Source: Procambarus clarkii
Lineage: Eukaryota > Arthropoda > Malacostraca > Decapoda > Cambaridae
Reading direction: 5' to 3'
Assembly (NCBI RefSeq): GCF_040958095.1
Contig: NC_091152.1
Span: forward strand, 18,136,796 to 18,200,795
Length of the DNA: 64,000 nt
The translations under genes and the position numbers were made by a program. Shown in pieces: positions 43,510-55,483 of the stretch (the first letter of the stretch is position 1; each line of letters starts with the position of its first letter). The notes under the pieces were generated by a model, which ran no database searches, was not told the DNA's origin, and worked only from the letters and a program-made list of their open reading frames with translations.

Positions 43510-44331
43510 TCACCTAATTGTGCTTGCGGGGGTTGAGCTTTGGCTCTTTGGTCCCGCCTCTCAACCGTCAATCAACTGGTGTACAGATTCCTGAGCCTAT
43601 TGGGCTCTATCATATCTACATTTGAAACTGTGTATGGAGTCAGCCTCCACCACATCACTTCCTAATGCATTCCATTTACTAACTACTCTGACACTGAAAA
43701 AGTTCTTTCTAACGTCTCTGTGGCTCATTTGGGTACTCAGCTTCCACCTGTGTCCCCTTCGCGTCCCACCAGTGTTGAATAGCTCATCCTTGTTTACCCG
43801 GTCGATTCCCCTGAGGATTTTGTAGGTTGTGATCATGTCCCCCCTTACTCTTCTGTCTTCCAGTGTCGTAAGGTGCATTTCCCGCAGCCTTTCCTCATAA
43901 CTCATGCCTCTTAGTTCTGGGACTAGTCTAGTAGCATACCTTTGGACTTTTTCCAGCTTCGTCTTGTGCTTGACAAGGTACGAGCTCCATGCTGGGGCCG
44001 CATACTCCAGGATTGGTCTTACATATGTGGTGTACAAGATTCTGAATGATTCCTTACACAGGTTCCTGAACGCCGTTCTGATGTTAGCCAGCCTCGCATA
44101 TGCCGCAGACGTTATTCTCTTTATGTGGGCTTCAGGAGACAGGTTTGGTGTGATATCAACTCCTAGATCTTTCTCTCTGTTTCATTAAGTACTTCATCTC
44201 CTATTCTGTATCCTGTGCCTGGCCTCCTGTTTCCACTGCCTAGTTTCATTACTTTGCATTTACTCGGGTTGAACTTCAACAGCCATTTGTTGGACCATTC
44301 ACTCAGTCTATCCAGGTCATCTTGTAGCCTC
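43510..44331 (-). mobile_element. CR1/L2-like LINE, 5'-truncated copy A
   Basis: Minus-strand coding 44037-43597 (146 codons) with MYTTYVRPILEYAAPAWSSY, YEERLREMHLTTLEDRRVRG and [20 protein letters not shown]. Upstream to 44331 the same element continues in a shifted frame (palm and linker region). The 3' end carries CTCACCTAATTGTG, the family's tail repeat. It is directly followed by copy B. Confidence 0.88.
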
Positions 44332-45421
44332 CTGTACTCACCTAATTGTACTCACCTAATTGTGCTTGCGGGGGTTGAGCTTTGGCTCTTTGGTCCCGCC
44401 TCTCAACTGTCAATCAACTGGTGTACAGATTCCTGAGCCTACTGGGCTCTATCATACCTACATTTGAAACTGTGTATGGAGTCAGCCTCCACCACATCAC
44501 TTCCTAGTGCATTCCATTTATTAACTACTCTGACACTGAAAAAATTCTTTCTAACGTCTCTGTGGCTCATCTGGGTACTAAGTTTCCACCTGTGTCCCCT
44601 TGTTCGTGTCCCACCCGTGCTGAAGAGTTTGTCTTTGTCCACCCTGTCAATTCCCCTGAGAATTTTGTAGGTGGTTATCATGTCTCCCCTTACTCTTCTG
44701 TTTTCCAGGGATGTGAGGTTCAGCTCCTTTAGCCTTTCCTCGTAGCTCAATCCTCTCAGTTCCGGGACGAGCCTGGTGGCATACCGCTGAATCTTCTCTA
44801 ACTTTGTCTTGTGTTTAACTAGGTATGGACTCCAGGCTGGAGCTGCATATTCCAGGATTGGTCTTACATAAGTGGTATACAGGGTTCTGAAAGATTCCTT
44901 ACACAAGTTTCTGAAGGCAGTTCTTATGTTGGCCAGTCTAGCATATGCCGCTGATGATATTCTTTTGATGTGGGCCTCTGGGGACAGGTTCGGTGTGATA
45001 TCAACCCCCAGATCCTTCTCTCTATTTGATTCTTGCAGGATTTCCCCTCCCAGATGATACCTTGTGTTCAGCCTCCTGCTCCCTTCGCCTAATTTCATCA
45101 CCTTACACTTTCCAGAGTTGAACTTCAGCAGCCATTTTCTAGACCATTCCTCCAGTTTATCCAGGTCATCCTGTAGTCTCTGTCTATCTTCATCCGTCTT
45201 GATTCTTCTCATAATTTTTGCATCATCAGCAAACATCGAGAGGAATGAGTCTATACCCTCTGGAAGATCGTTCACATATATTAGAAACAGGATGGGTCCA
45301 AGTACTGAGCCCTGTGGGACTCCGCTGGTGACATCTCGCCACTCTGATGTCTTCCCCCTCACCGTTACTCGCTGTTTCCTGTTGCTTAAGTACTCCCTTA
45401 TCCACTGGAGCACCTTCTGTG
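44332..45421 (-). mobile_element. CR1/L2-like LINE, 5'-truncated copy B with long open RT
   Basis: A 324-codon minus-strand frame (45413-44439) without breaks. It holds [20 protein letters not shown], the catalytic SMFADDAKIM, RKWLLKFNSGKCKVMKLGEG, the thumb and the C-terminal end [20 protein letters not shown]. Only the 3' half of ORF2 is present: endonuclease and RT motifs 1-2 are missing because of 5' truncation at the adjoining (TG)n. The tail has two ACTCACCTAATTGT copies (44336-44361). The open frame implies a fairly recent insertion. Confidence 0.9.
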
Positions 45422-45430
45422 CTCACACCT

Positions 45431-45432
<2 letters not shown>

Positions 45433-45495
<63 letters not shown>
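45433..45495. repeat. (TG)n microsatellite
   Basis: About 31 TG dinucleotides between two LINE copies. It likely started at a LINE 3' end. Confidence 0.97.
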
Positions 45496-45498
<3 letters not shown>

Positions 45499-47560
45499 TA
45501 CCTAAGTGTAGTTACAGGATGAGAGCTACGCTCGTGGTGTCCCGTCTTCCCAGCACTATTTGTAACGCTTTGAAACTACTGACGGTCTTGGCCTCCACCA
45601 CCTTCTCACCTAACTTGTTCCAACCGTCTACCACTCTGTTTGCGAAAGTGAATTTTCTTATATTTCTTCGGCATCTTTGTTTAATTAGTTTAAATCTATG
45701 ACCTCTTGATCTTGAAGTTCCAGGTCTCGGGAAATCTTCCCTGTCGATTTTATCAATTCCTGTTACTATTTTGTATGTAATGATCATATCACCTTTTCTT
45801 GTCTTCTAGTTTTGACATATTTAATGCCTCTATCCTTTCCTCGTAGCTCTTGCCCTTCAGTTCTGGGAGCCACTTAGTAGCATGTCTTTGCACCTTTTCC
45901 AGTTTGTTGATGTGCTTCTTAAGATATGGGTATCACACAACCGCTGCATATTCTAGCTTTGGCCTAACAAAAGTCGTGAACAATTTCTTTAGTATATCGC
46001 CATCCATGTATTTAAAAGCAATTCTGAAGTTAGAAAGCGTGGCATAGGCTCCTCGCACAACATTCTTTATGTGGTCCTCAGGTGATAGTTTTCTATCTAG
46101 AACCACTCCTAGATCTCTTTCTTTATCAGAATTCTTTAAAGATTTCTCACATAATATATAGGTTGTGTGGGGTCTATGTTCTCCTATTCCACATTCCATA
46201 ACATGACATTTATTAACATTAAATTCCATTTGCCAAGTGGTGCTCCATATACTTATTTTGTCCAGGTCTTCTTGAAGGGCATGACAGTCATCTAAATTTC
46301 TTATCCTTCCTATTATCTTAGCATCATCAGCAAACATGTTCATATAATTCTGCATACCAACTGGTAGATCATTTATGTACACAATAAACATCACAGGTGC
46401 AAGAACTGAACCCTGTGGTACTCCACTTGTAACATTTCTCCAGTCCGATACATTGCCTCTGATTACTGCCCTCATTTTTCTAACAGAAAATTTTTCATCC
46501 ATGTTAGAAGCTTACCTGTCACTCCTCCAATATTTTCCAGTTTCCAGAACAACCTATTATGTGGAACTCTGTCGAAAGCTTTTTTTTTAGGTCCAGATAG
46601 ATGCAGTCAACCCAACCATCTCTTTCCTGTAATATCTCTGTGGCTCGATCATAGAAACTGAGTAAATTCGATACACAGGATCTTCCAGATCGAAAACCAT
46701 ACTGTCTGTCTGATATTATATCATTTCTCTCCAGGTGTTCTACTCATTTAGTTTATATTATTTTGTCCAATATTTTCACTATTACACTTGTCAATGATAC
46801 AGGTCTATAATTAAGGGGGTCTTCCCTGCTTCCACTTTTGTAGATTGGAACTATGTTAGCCTGTTTCTATACATCTGCTACGATTCCTGTACACAGGGAT
46901 GCCTGAAAAATCAGCCGAAGTGGTATTCTGTGCTCAACTGCACATTCTCTCAGAACCCATGGTGAAACTCCATCTGGACCAACTGCTTTGTTCTTACTTA
47001 GCTCCAAGAGCATTTGTTTCACTTCATCTCTAGACACCTCTATGTGCTCTATCATGTTCTCTGGAATTCTTATTGCGTCTGGTTCCCTGAAGATCTCATT
47101 TTGTACAAACACACTTTGGAGCTATTCGTTTAATGTTTCACACATTTCCTTTTCATTTTCCGTGTATCTGTCCCCCATTTTGAACCTCTGAATATTATCC
47201 TTTACCTGCAGCTTGCTTTTAATGAATTTATAGAAAAGGCCGGGATCTTATTTACATTTGTCTGCTATACCGTTCTCAAAGTCCCTCTCTGCCTCTCTCC
47301 TTACTGACGTGTAGTTGTTTCTCGCATCTTTGTATCGCTGGTATGTTTGGGGGTTTAGCCTCTTCCTATAATGATTCCATGCCTGTGTCTTTTGATCTCT
47401 GGCCCTCTTGCAATTTCTGTTAAACCAATCCTGTTTCCTAGGTCTGCATCTCTGTTTTGGTATGAATGTTTGTGTGCCTTCATCGTATATTTTGCAAAAT
47501 ATGGCAAACATCTCATTTACTTCCTTACCTAGCAACAAGTCTGTCCAATTATACCCATGA
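45496..47560 (-). pseudogene. CR1/L2-like LINE (second family), degraded
   Basis: Minus-strand blocks in element order: 47538-47248 (linker after endonuclease, RCRPRKQDWFNRNCKRARDQ), 47112-46867 (RT start, LSKNKAVGPDGVSPWVLREC), 46502-45933 (palm with [20 protein letters not shown] and MNMFADDAKII), and 45787-45512 (C-terminal LGRRDTTSVALIL). Frameshifts and a stop separate them. The same family appears at 52720-53930. Confidence 0.85.
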
Positions 47561-48110
47561 AAAAAAGTGTGTGTGGGTGTGTGTGGTGTGTGTTAGATTT
47601 TGAGGTAAAGAAGTGATAAAAATATGAAATGTATATTATTTCATATAGAAATATTCTAAAACTTTACCTGTATGTATACATTCACTTTTAGCAGCATTAT
47701 AGTTTTATTACCAAGCTTAGTGTACTTAGTGTAGTGTAGCAGTGTGCTGCTACACTATTCTATATGAAAGATTATAGAGTGTAGATCAAAAACTAGCTAC
47801 AACTTCATCTAATATTCCCATCTCACAGGATGGTTAGTCATACATGGAATGATGAGAGAACGTGAAGTGCGAGGCTGATCTGTTAACCTCCGCTATCAAA
47901 ATCTGGATACAGCAATAAAATATCTTCTAATATTCCTGAGTGTATGAAGTAGAGAGCGTAAAGTACCTTGTACCATTTGGTCTGAATTCCTTCCCCCCCT
48001 TTCCTATCCAGCCCGTTGGAATCATGAGGGGGCTTGGTGGGGTGGGGTGGGGGGAGTGTGATGCTCCATGGGACAGTGTCCTCTGTCTAGTTGAAGCCTT
48101 ATGCTATGTT
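47561..48110. other. unassigned sequence
   Basis: No supportable gene. A GTGTG-rich stretch lies at 47560-47590. Confidence 0.4.
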
Positions 48111-49740
48111 TATTCGTTCAACTGTATGTGGAGGTACTTATTGCACGGTGGAGAAAATGGTCCTAGCGGGGTATACAGCTGACCGTTGTTGTCCCGGGTC
48201 GGGGGCTGGATGCCACCCGTTGCCAGTTACTTGAGGCTGGCACCGAGGCTGCTTGCCGGAAGACAAGACGCTAAGCACAGCCAAAACAACCCGGCGTAAA
48301 CAACATCTACAGCGTATCCCATAAACAAACACTTGAGCCCAAGCGTGCCCCAGGACAACCAACAGAATAGCCCCAGCCAAGGGCTCGCACAAAGGAGTCA
48401 AAAACTTGTGAATAGCCTAAGTGAGGCTCTCCATCCTGGTGGCCTGGCCTCTCAGGGGTGAACTCCCAAACACACCAGAGAAGATATCTTTTGGTGCAGA
48501 AGTGCTAGCAGGCACCCTGGCAAGGAACCCAGAGTGCATGTAGCCCAGAGCACAACAAAAGCAAAGCCCACAAAAGAATCTAGATAGAAAACATGCATGT
48601 GAAGCAAGAACTAAAATATAGAACAAAATTCAAAGCAAATGTCCCCTCCCCTGCAGGGACTACTTGCACTTAGCTTGAAGCTAGGAAGCTTGCTATGCAT
48701 GAAAGACCTGGAGCAGTAGTGTCCAGCAGGACATCAGCAAAAGAACTTGCAAGGAAGATGATTGTGTACGGAAGCCGGGCTGCCTGGTACATTCAGGCAT
48801 TCGGTACCAAGTTTCACTCTAGTTTTAAATGTTTCTCTTTTGTGTGAATCATTTGTGGAGTCGTTTGTCGTTTTTGAGGACTTGGTCTTTGTTAACCCTT
48901 CAGTTGTCTGTAAAGCTTGACTTTCTGTATTTTTTCCTGGTGAATAGTTTCATGGAGCCGCTTGGGGCTCCACCATAAAAAAAAAATTAAAAATTAGCTT
49001 ACTTTGGCTGTGCTGGTGGTGAAATTTTGCAATGAGTTCATGGAGCAGACACTGTTAGGTCACCCGGGCCAGATGCATAGCAGGAGATGCCGTGAATATA
49101 TTTATACCGATTTACTTTGTGCCATGGCTTTGTTTTTCACTAGTTATTTTTTTCACTAGTGTTTAATTTGAGAAATTTCTATAATAAAGCATGCAGAACA
49201 TCAATACACACAAATACACTCATGTTATTAATATGTGCGCAATATAATAATATTCTTTAAACAATAAAATGTTGTTCTTGTGTTCATCATACTGTATAGA
49301 CCCATTACATATAACTACATGTTTATGCACTGTTGCGAACCACTAAGTGGTTCTAGCAAATGTTATAATCATGTAACTGCTGATCCAAGCATAGAATAGT
49401 ATAGCCACACGCTCGTCAGTTGCCACTACCACCTGATAAGAGATAGTGCCAGCCAATATACTACACATATCACTAACACTAGCCAAAACCCTGCTATTAT
49501 TATCAGAATCCTCGTTACTAAATCCTGAATATGAATTTTTGTTCACATGTTCATTTGCTAAAGAAACAAGAGGTCTCTTGCATGACACACCAAATCTTAG
49601 CTGTCTTGCGCACTATGAACATTGACACCTGCATCATGTTCACTGATATCTGAACCTTGTCATGAAGACCCTAAAAGTGTTAAAGACTAAGTCATTGTCA
49701 TCAATAAATAAGTGTAGTTATTTATTTCATCACCAAGAGA
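48111..49740. repeat. member of a dispersed repeat family shared with 54430-60320
   Basis: Shares phrases with the block further right: AACCCAGAGTGCATGTAGCC (48528) against AACCCGAGGTGCATGCAGCC (56401), and CATGTTCACTGATATCTGAA (49635) against CGTGTTCACCGATATCTGAA (60178). Class is uncertain. The other copy contains a DIRS-like RT. Confidence 0.5.
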
Positions 49741-51884
49741 TGCTCTGGGAATGAGATGAATGGCTGTTCTGTGCATCTATAAACTTGGAAACCTGTGTAT
49801 TAAATTTTATGTAGATGATTCAATTATTCAAACTGGAATTTGTAGAAAATATATATATATGTATATATTAATAGTTCTTTTAGCTTTGCTTACAAAATAA
49901 AAATGTGAAGGTAGACAAAAGTAAAAATGTTTGTGGGAAAAATAGGGTAAATGAAGAGGTGTTAGCCGCTGATCATTATAAATACCCAAGGTGTGAGGGC
50001 GAGAGTCGGGGAGGTTTGGCACAAGATGGGGAATGATGTAATATGCTTGTGAAATGCTTGTCACATGAATATAATCAAGAACTGGAGCAACAGAAATAAA
50101 CCATTAGCATATGTGATGAAAGGAGGATAGATGCCATGGAACGATATGTACCAGTAATAAAAAATTTGTAAATAAAAAATTGAGGAGATAGTTGTCGTGT
50201 TAAACCAATAAATGATAGTAGAGTTTTGAAATGTATTTGTTAATAAGAGAGTAAGAGAGCCATTCATGGTAAATGAATGAGTATGTGAGGTCTGATGACA
50301 CAACACAAGAAGTGGTATGGAAGGAGTGAATGTTTGACATGGGGTAATGAAGATATTTGGCCTGTTACTGTGTGAGGGACAACAAATACATTACCTCTAA
50401 TTAATACTGCTTTTATGTCGACTTACTTAATAATATGTACTCAATATTTACTGAAGATAATAAACGAGTTAAGAATAGACTTTATTGGGAGGGACATTTT
50501 ACCTGTAGGTGTGTCCCAACTCTAACACTTGTAAGTAAATAGCCGTGTGTTTTAACAAAATGTAGGGTGAAGCCAGACAAGTGATGAATTAAATGTGGTA
50601 GAATATAAATTTGTGGTTTAATTTAAAAAGCAGTAAGACAATACTGCATTGAAATTGTTCAGTATTCTGGTCTTGCCACAACGTTTTGTTTCATAAGTAG
50701 CTAGCTCCAGGTATCTGTTAAGACTTGATAAAACACTCACAGGTAATATATCATGGTTAATAAAGTTTACTGTGATCGTAATGCTTCTCTACCTACACTA
50801 CAGCAACATCACTTCTGCTACTCCACATCGACAAGTCCTCCTCATTCTTCTATTTGAGTTTTATTTGTCTCTTCCAAGTTTTCCACTTCCACGTAAAATC
50901 TACTCTAAGGCGACTCAGAGTAAGTCTGTATTTACAGCTCTGTGAAGGTAAATGGACATTTTTCACTTGTCATAGTCAACCTTCCACATCCTGATTTGGT
51001 ACTTTGGTCATGCCAAGTAAGTATGTGGACTTCTGAAGGAAAAGTTGAAACACAATTCTACATAAAGACATTTTAATGCATCAGAAATGTAGATTTGATA
51101 CAAATTTTGACATGCCAACATACATTTGAAGTCCACAGTTTAAACAAAATTACAGTAATATTTCAACTACAGACAAAAGCTTACTGTTAGTGATCCAAGT
51201 CAACAAATCTCATTAGCTAACTTGATAACAATAAACTAACAACAAAAATTCAAAAGATGGCATAGTGTGTGAACGAGATTCAAGAGGCAGACGACGAGTC
51301 ACAATAACGTGGCTGAAGAAATAATGACTAAAACCACAACTCAAAAATTAACTTTTTGGTCCATCCTGGACCAATATCAACTCGTTTAAAAATAGTAGTT
51401 TTTCACACAACTTGACAATGGTCCAAGACGGACCAAAACATCGTCATTCTCTACCTGAGTTATGGTTTGGTCATAAAGATTCCAGAGGGTTGTAATTTAA
51501 CAAAATAACAAAATGTACTTGTATACTGTACACGTCATGTAAGAGAAGACATAATATATTACATTGATCATATCAAAAAGGAAATAAACTATAAAAATGC
51601 TCAAACAGAAGGAACAAGTTAGTGCAGCACTCTGTATGAACACAACTGAACAGATACTCAAATACAGTTGCTTCCACAATTTTTTCACCAAAGTTTTTTA
51701 ATTTTTATATAATAAATGAGAGCCAGCGCGAGTACAACAGGCGAGTACATCAGTTAAAGACAATTTTCTCAGGTGCTGTGCAATTAGTTTTTTCCTATGA
51801 AATTTCTTGGTGGAATAAAAATGAATTTTTTGAACTTGTGCAGAGTAGAAGTGTGCATCAGATCATTAATTTTTTAATTATCAG
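49741..51884. other. unassigned AT-rich sequence
   Basis: No gene I can support. At 51340-51450 there is a pair of short hairpins, TTTTGGTCCATCCTGGACCA and CAATGGTCCAAGACGGACCA, which may be an end of a dispersed repeat. Confidence 0.4.
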
Positions 51885-52180
51885 GCAAAAGCACCAAGCC
51901 ATTATGACTTTATAGGAATTTGGGATGGGACCACGGGGGGGGGGGGGGGGGGAGGAGGAAGAAGGAGGAGGAAGAAGGAGGAGGAAGAAGAAGGAAGGAG
52001 GAAGAAGAGGAGGAGGAAGAGAAGGAGGAGGAAGAGGAGGAGGAGGAAGAAGAGGAGGGGGAAGGGGAAGGAGGAGGAGGAAGAAGGAATGGTGCCCAAC
52101 CACATGGACAGTCAAAGATTGAAAGCCGACCTGCATGAAGTGAGATCGTCGCTCTACCGTCCAGCCCAAGTGGTTAGGCT
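51885..52180 (-). mobile_element. tRNA-derived SINE (second family) carrying an expanded polypurine tract
   Basis: Same family as 22685-22850. The tRNA-like head is at 52180-52090 (minus) with GGACGGTAGAGCGACGATCT and a B-box-like segment. The tail with GGGATGGGACCA lies at 51925. Between them is 51934-52090, an almost pure GGA/GAA tract. Confidence 0.75.
51934..52090. repeat. polypurine (GGA/GAA) tract
   Basis: About 155 bases with virtually no pyrimidine on the plus strand, starting with a G16 run. Confidence 0.97.
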
Positions 52181-52489
52181 GGACCCGATTACTTTTCAGA
52201 TCAGTAATATGAAGATTATTTTTATAGACAGCAAAGATTTGTTACTTATGGGCCAACAAATAGAAAACTATGAACATTTTGAATAACTAAAGTTTAAACA
52301 AACCTTCAATATAACTGGAAAGTAACTTTCCTGTGTAACTACCCTGGCCTGAGCACAAACCCATATTGTCTTCTCCACAGGAAAACACACTTGCCAACTT
52401 GTGAAAATGAAACTATCAAGAAAATAAGTTACTGTGGTTCACTTATCTCATACAGTGCATGCATGTTTTTTGTTCCTTTCAAATGGCAG

Positions 52490-52690
52490 AATGGTCTTGG
52501 TTGTACAGTTGGGTTCATTCTTGACTGAAAATCGAGAATCCCAGGTTTAAATCCCAGGAGGAACAGAAATGATTGGGCACCTTTCCTATCACCTAATGTG
52601 TGTGTTCACCTAGTAGTAAATAGGTACTCGGAAGTTAGTCAATTGTTGTTCGGTTGAATCCTGGGGAGGGTCATTAGTTCGACCTTGGGA
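52490..52690 (+). mobile_element. tRNA-derived SINE (third family)
   Basis: TGGTCTTGGTTGTACAGTTG (A-box arm), CCCAGGTTTAAATCCC (B box), then CACCTAGTAGTAAATAGGTA and ATCCTGGGGAGGGTCATTAG. It abuts a LINE 3' end. Confidence 0.7.
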
Positions 52691-52719
52691 GAACCTCGAT
52701 ACAAACCTAATGTGCGAGT

Positions 52720-53234
52720 GTAATTACCTAAGTAGTTACAGAATGAGAGCTATGCTCGTGCTGTCCCATCTTCCCAGTACTCTGTCATATAACGTTCTGG
52801 AACTACAGTACTGACGGTTTTGGCTTCCACCACCACCTCACTTAACTTGTTCCAACTGTCTACCACTCTGTTTGCGAAAGAAAACTTTGTAATATTCTTT
52901 TGGTACCTTTGTTTCCTTAGCTTGAATCTGTGTCCTCTTGTTTGTGAAGCTGCTGGTTTCAGGAACCAATTTAACTCGGAAAATAACAACAGGACTCAAC
53001 TAAATTGACAGTGATCATATCACTTCTTTTTCTTCTTTTTTCTAGCTTTGGCACAGTTAATGCCTCTAACCTCTCCTCATAACTTTTGTTTTTCAATTCT
53101 GGAAGCCGTTTTGTAGCATGCTTTTGCACCTTTTCCAGTTTACTGATGTGCTTTTTGGAATATGGGCATCATACAACTACTTCATATTCCAATTTTGGTC
53201 TCACAAAAGTCATAGACAGTTTCTTTAGTATTAT
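52720..53234 (-). pseudogene. LINE C-terminal piece, minus half of a head-to-head pair
   Basis: Minus-strand remains of the 45496-47560 family: NITKFSFANRVVDSWNKLSE near 52880, then upstream thumb and palm sequence matching LVKPKLEYAVV in degraded form to 53234, where orientation switches. Confidence 0.8.
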
Positions 53235-53930
53235 GTTCATGACTTTTATGAGACCAAAATTGGAATATTCAGCAGTTGTATGGTGCCCATATCTCGGAAA
53301 GCACATCTATAAACTGAAAAAGGTGCAAAGGCATGCTTCAAAATGGCTTCCAGAATTGAAAAACAAGAATTATGAGGAGAGGTTAGAAGTGTTAAGTGTG
53401 CCAAGGCTAGTAGAAAGAGGTTATATGATCACCACTTAAAAAATAGTAACAGGAATTGACTAAATGGACAAAGGTATTCCTGAAATGGGCATCCTCAACA
53501 AGAGGTTCAAGAGATTCAAGCTAAGGAAACAAAGATATCAACAAAATATTAAAGTTTTTTTTCACACAGAGTGGCAGATGGTTTTAACACGTTAAGTGAG
53601 TAAAGAGTGGAGGTCAAAACTTCAGTGACTTCAAAGGGTTACATGACAGAGTACTGGGAAGACAGCACATTACAGCTCTCATCCTATAATTACACTTGGA
53701 TACAATAATTACAACAAGATGACACAGACTCAAGCTAAGGAAACAAAGGTGCCAAAAAGATATTAAAAACATTTATTTTACAATGGTAGATAGAACAAGT
53801 TAAGTGAGAAAGTGGTGGAGGCCAAAACCGTCAGTAGTTTCAAAGTGTTATACGACATAGTACTGGGAAGACAGGACACCACGAGCGTAGCTCTCATCCT
53901 GTAACTACACTTTGGTAATTACATAGGCTG
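53235..53930 (+). pseudogene. LINE C-terminal pieces, plus half of a head-to-head pair
   Basis: Plus-strand TFMRPKLEYSAVVWCPYLGK, then KLKKVQRHASKWLPELKNKN and YEERLEVLSVPRLVERG, with stops after 53439. A second, overlapping partial copy of the last ~200 bases follows from 53720 (QTQAKETKVPK-type, then LGRQDTTSVALIL at 53905). Both end in the family's CTGTAACTACACTTTGGTAA. Confidence 0.8.
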
Positions 53931-54187
53931 CCTGTTCCCAACAAAATTAATTAATGTATAATGAGCGTATAATGAGTTTATAATAAAAGGATAATTAAGA
54001 AACATCTAGAAAACTAAATGACCCATTAAAACCACATTGACATCAATATTTAACTTCATATGAGAATTAAAGAATTTGGACTTTATAAGAGTATAATATT
54101 TTTGTTATGAAGAGTGAATGTATTATATATTAAATTTATCAAATTCTATAGTACTGTATGTCTTTTATGTAACTTTACCAAATAATG

Positions 54188-54300
54188 TTACAAATCCAAA
54201 AATGCGTTGACAAAGTCTGCTACTTCTTCCCGTGTTTGAAGAAGTTTCTTTCCACTCAAAAATGGGTAGACTTCCTTTGAGCTGCTATATCTTATGGCCA
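54188..54300 (-). CDS. probable terminal exon of an unidentified gene
   Basis: On the minus strand a strong acceptor (TTTTTTACTGTCCCTCTTAACAG) precedes 113 bases. They open with two bases of a split codon and encode AIRYSSSKEVYPFLSGKKLL, then QTREEVADFVNAFLDL and a TAA stop at 54188. The peptide looks like real protein: charged, alternating, with an amphipathic helix at the end. I do not recognise the family. Its entry phase matches the exit phase of the exon at 61143-61344. Confidence 0.6.
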
Positions 54301-54429
54301 CTGTTAAGAGGGACAGTAAAAAACCATGTTAATTTAAAATATTAGTTACTGACTAGATCATTAAACTTAGTGCTAAGTTACACATCATATTTAACAGGGT
54401 AAGACCAGCATTGAATATAATAAAATGCC

Positions 54430-55483
54430 AATTTCTTGCCAAGCCCGGTTGGCTCCCTGAAGTTATATGCCGAGATGGTTACCATCTACTGGGTTGCGTC
54501 AGCCATAGAGTTCTAAAGGTATGCCGGGAACCGGAGCCCTAACCCTGCTCCCTCACACAGGAGGGAGGGAAGGAGGGAGCACCACAGGAATCAGAACAAG
54601 GACAAGATTCTCAGCCAAGAAACATGACCCAAGGCCACATAAGAGCCCCCAAACCTAGGAATATTCACCAAATAATTCCAAAACCCACAAGGCACCCACC
54701 GAAGCACAATTGGTAGCCCAATGGTAGCAGTGCAGAGCCACCACTGGACACAACATTTAATGTACCTCTGGTTGAACCAAGCATCAATAACCAAAGGATC
54801 CACTGGAAATCAACCAACTCGTTCTTCACCAGAAAAGTTGGAGTCAGCAGGAAACTAACTAAATGCCCATTAGGACCAAAGAAGAAAAACTCCCCCAACA
54901 TAGGTGAGCATGAAGCTCCAACATGACACCCAGGGCAAAGAAAAAGAAAAAACAAAGCCTTAAAATAAAAAACTCATGAACAAAGGACACCAGGAAAAAG
55001 AGAAAAGAAAAGCAACAAGCGGCTTGGAAACCCCCAGACGTTTCAGAGCCGGAAGCAAGGGGGTGGAGGAACCGGATGATCAACAGAAGGGGAAGGACAT
55101 GGCAGGGCGGACGGAACCAAAGTCGAAGCGACTCCAACCCCCATGTCCGGGTCCCTACAACCAAAATGGGGCAGTCTCGGGGCATCCCGGGAAGCGACCA
55201 ACCTATTGTGTTGTAGCAACCTGAACCAAGCCTGCAACGCAGCTGCTGTCTGCACCCTCATATCATGATACCTTTCTCGTCTCCACTATATGAGGTGATA
55301 ACTAGCTGTGCAGTACCCTGTACCCCTACCAGTGATAGAAGCTACTTCCTACCCAGAGCCAAACAAGGGCAACAAAAACCCCAGCTGACTCCAAGGATGG
55401 CCAAGTACTGAGCAGTAAAAGACACAGCAGAGGTAGATCCCAAGGTGACTTGTGGAAGGTGGCCCCAAGCCCCAGAGGCAGTA
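54430..55483. repeat. dispersed repeat, left part, interrupted by a Tigger element
   Basis: Starts with AGCCCGGTTGGCTCCCTGAA, which resembles AGCCCCGGAGGCTCCCTGGA at 61512. It continues across the Tigger insertion: CCCCAGAGGCAG before and CTTACAGGGAACCTAGG after. It may belong to the DIRS-like element to the right. Confidence 0.5.

Noticed and set aside
45226..45522. Frames across the LINE/TG junction
   Set aside because: Shadow frames of the RT and of the microsatellite.
51858..52169. Proline/leucine-rich minus-strand frame
   Set aside because: Translation of the polypurine tract.
54591..55261. Several overlapping minus-strand frames of 70-108 codons
   Set aside because: Hydrophobic, composition-driven translations of a dispersed repeat without family motifs.
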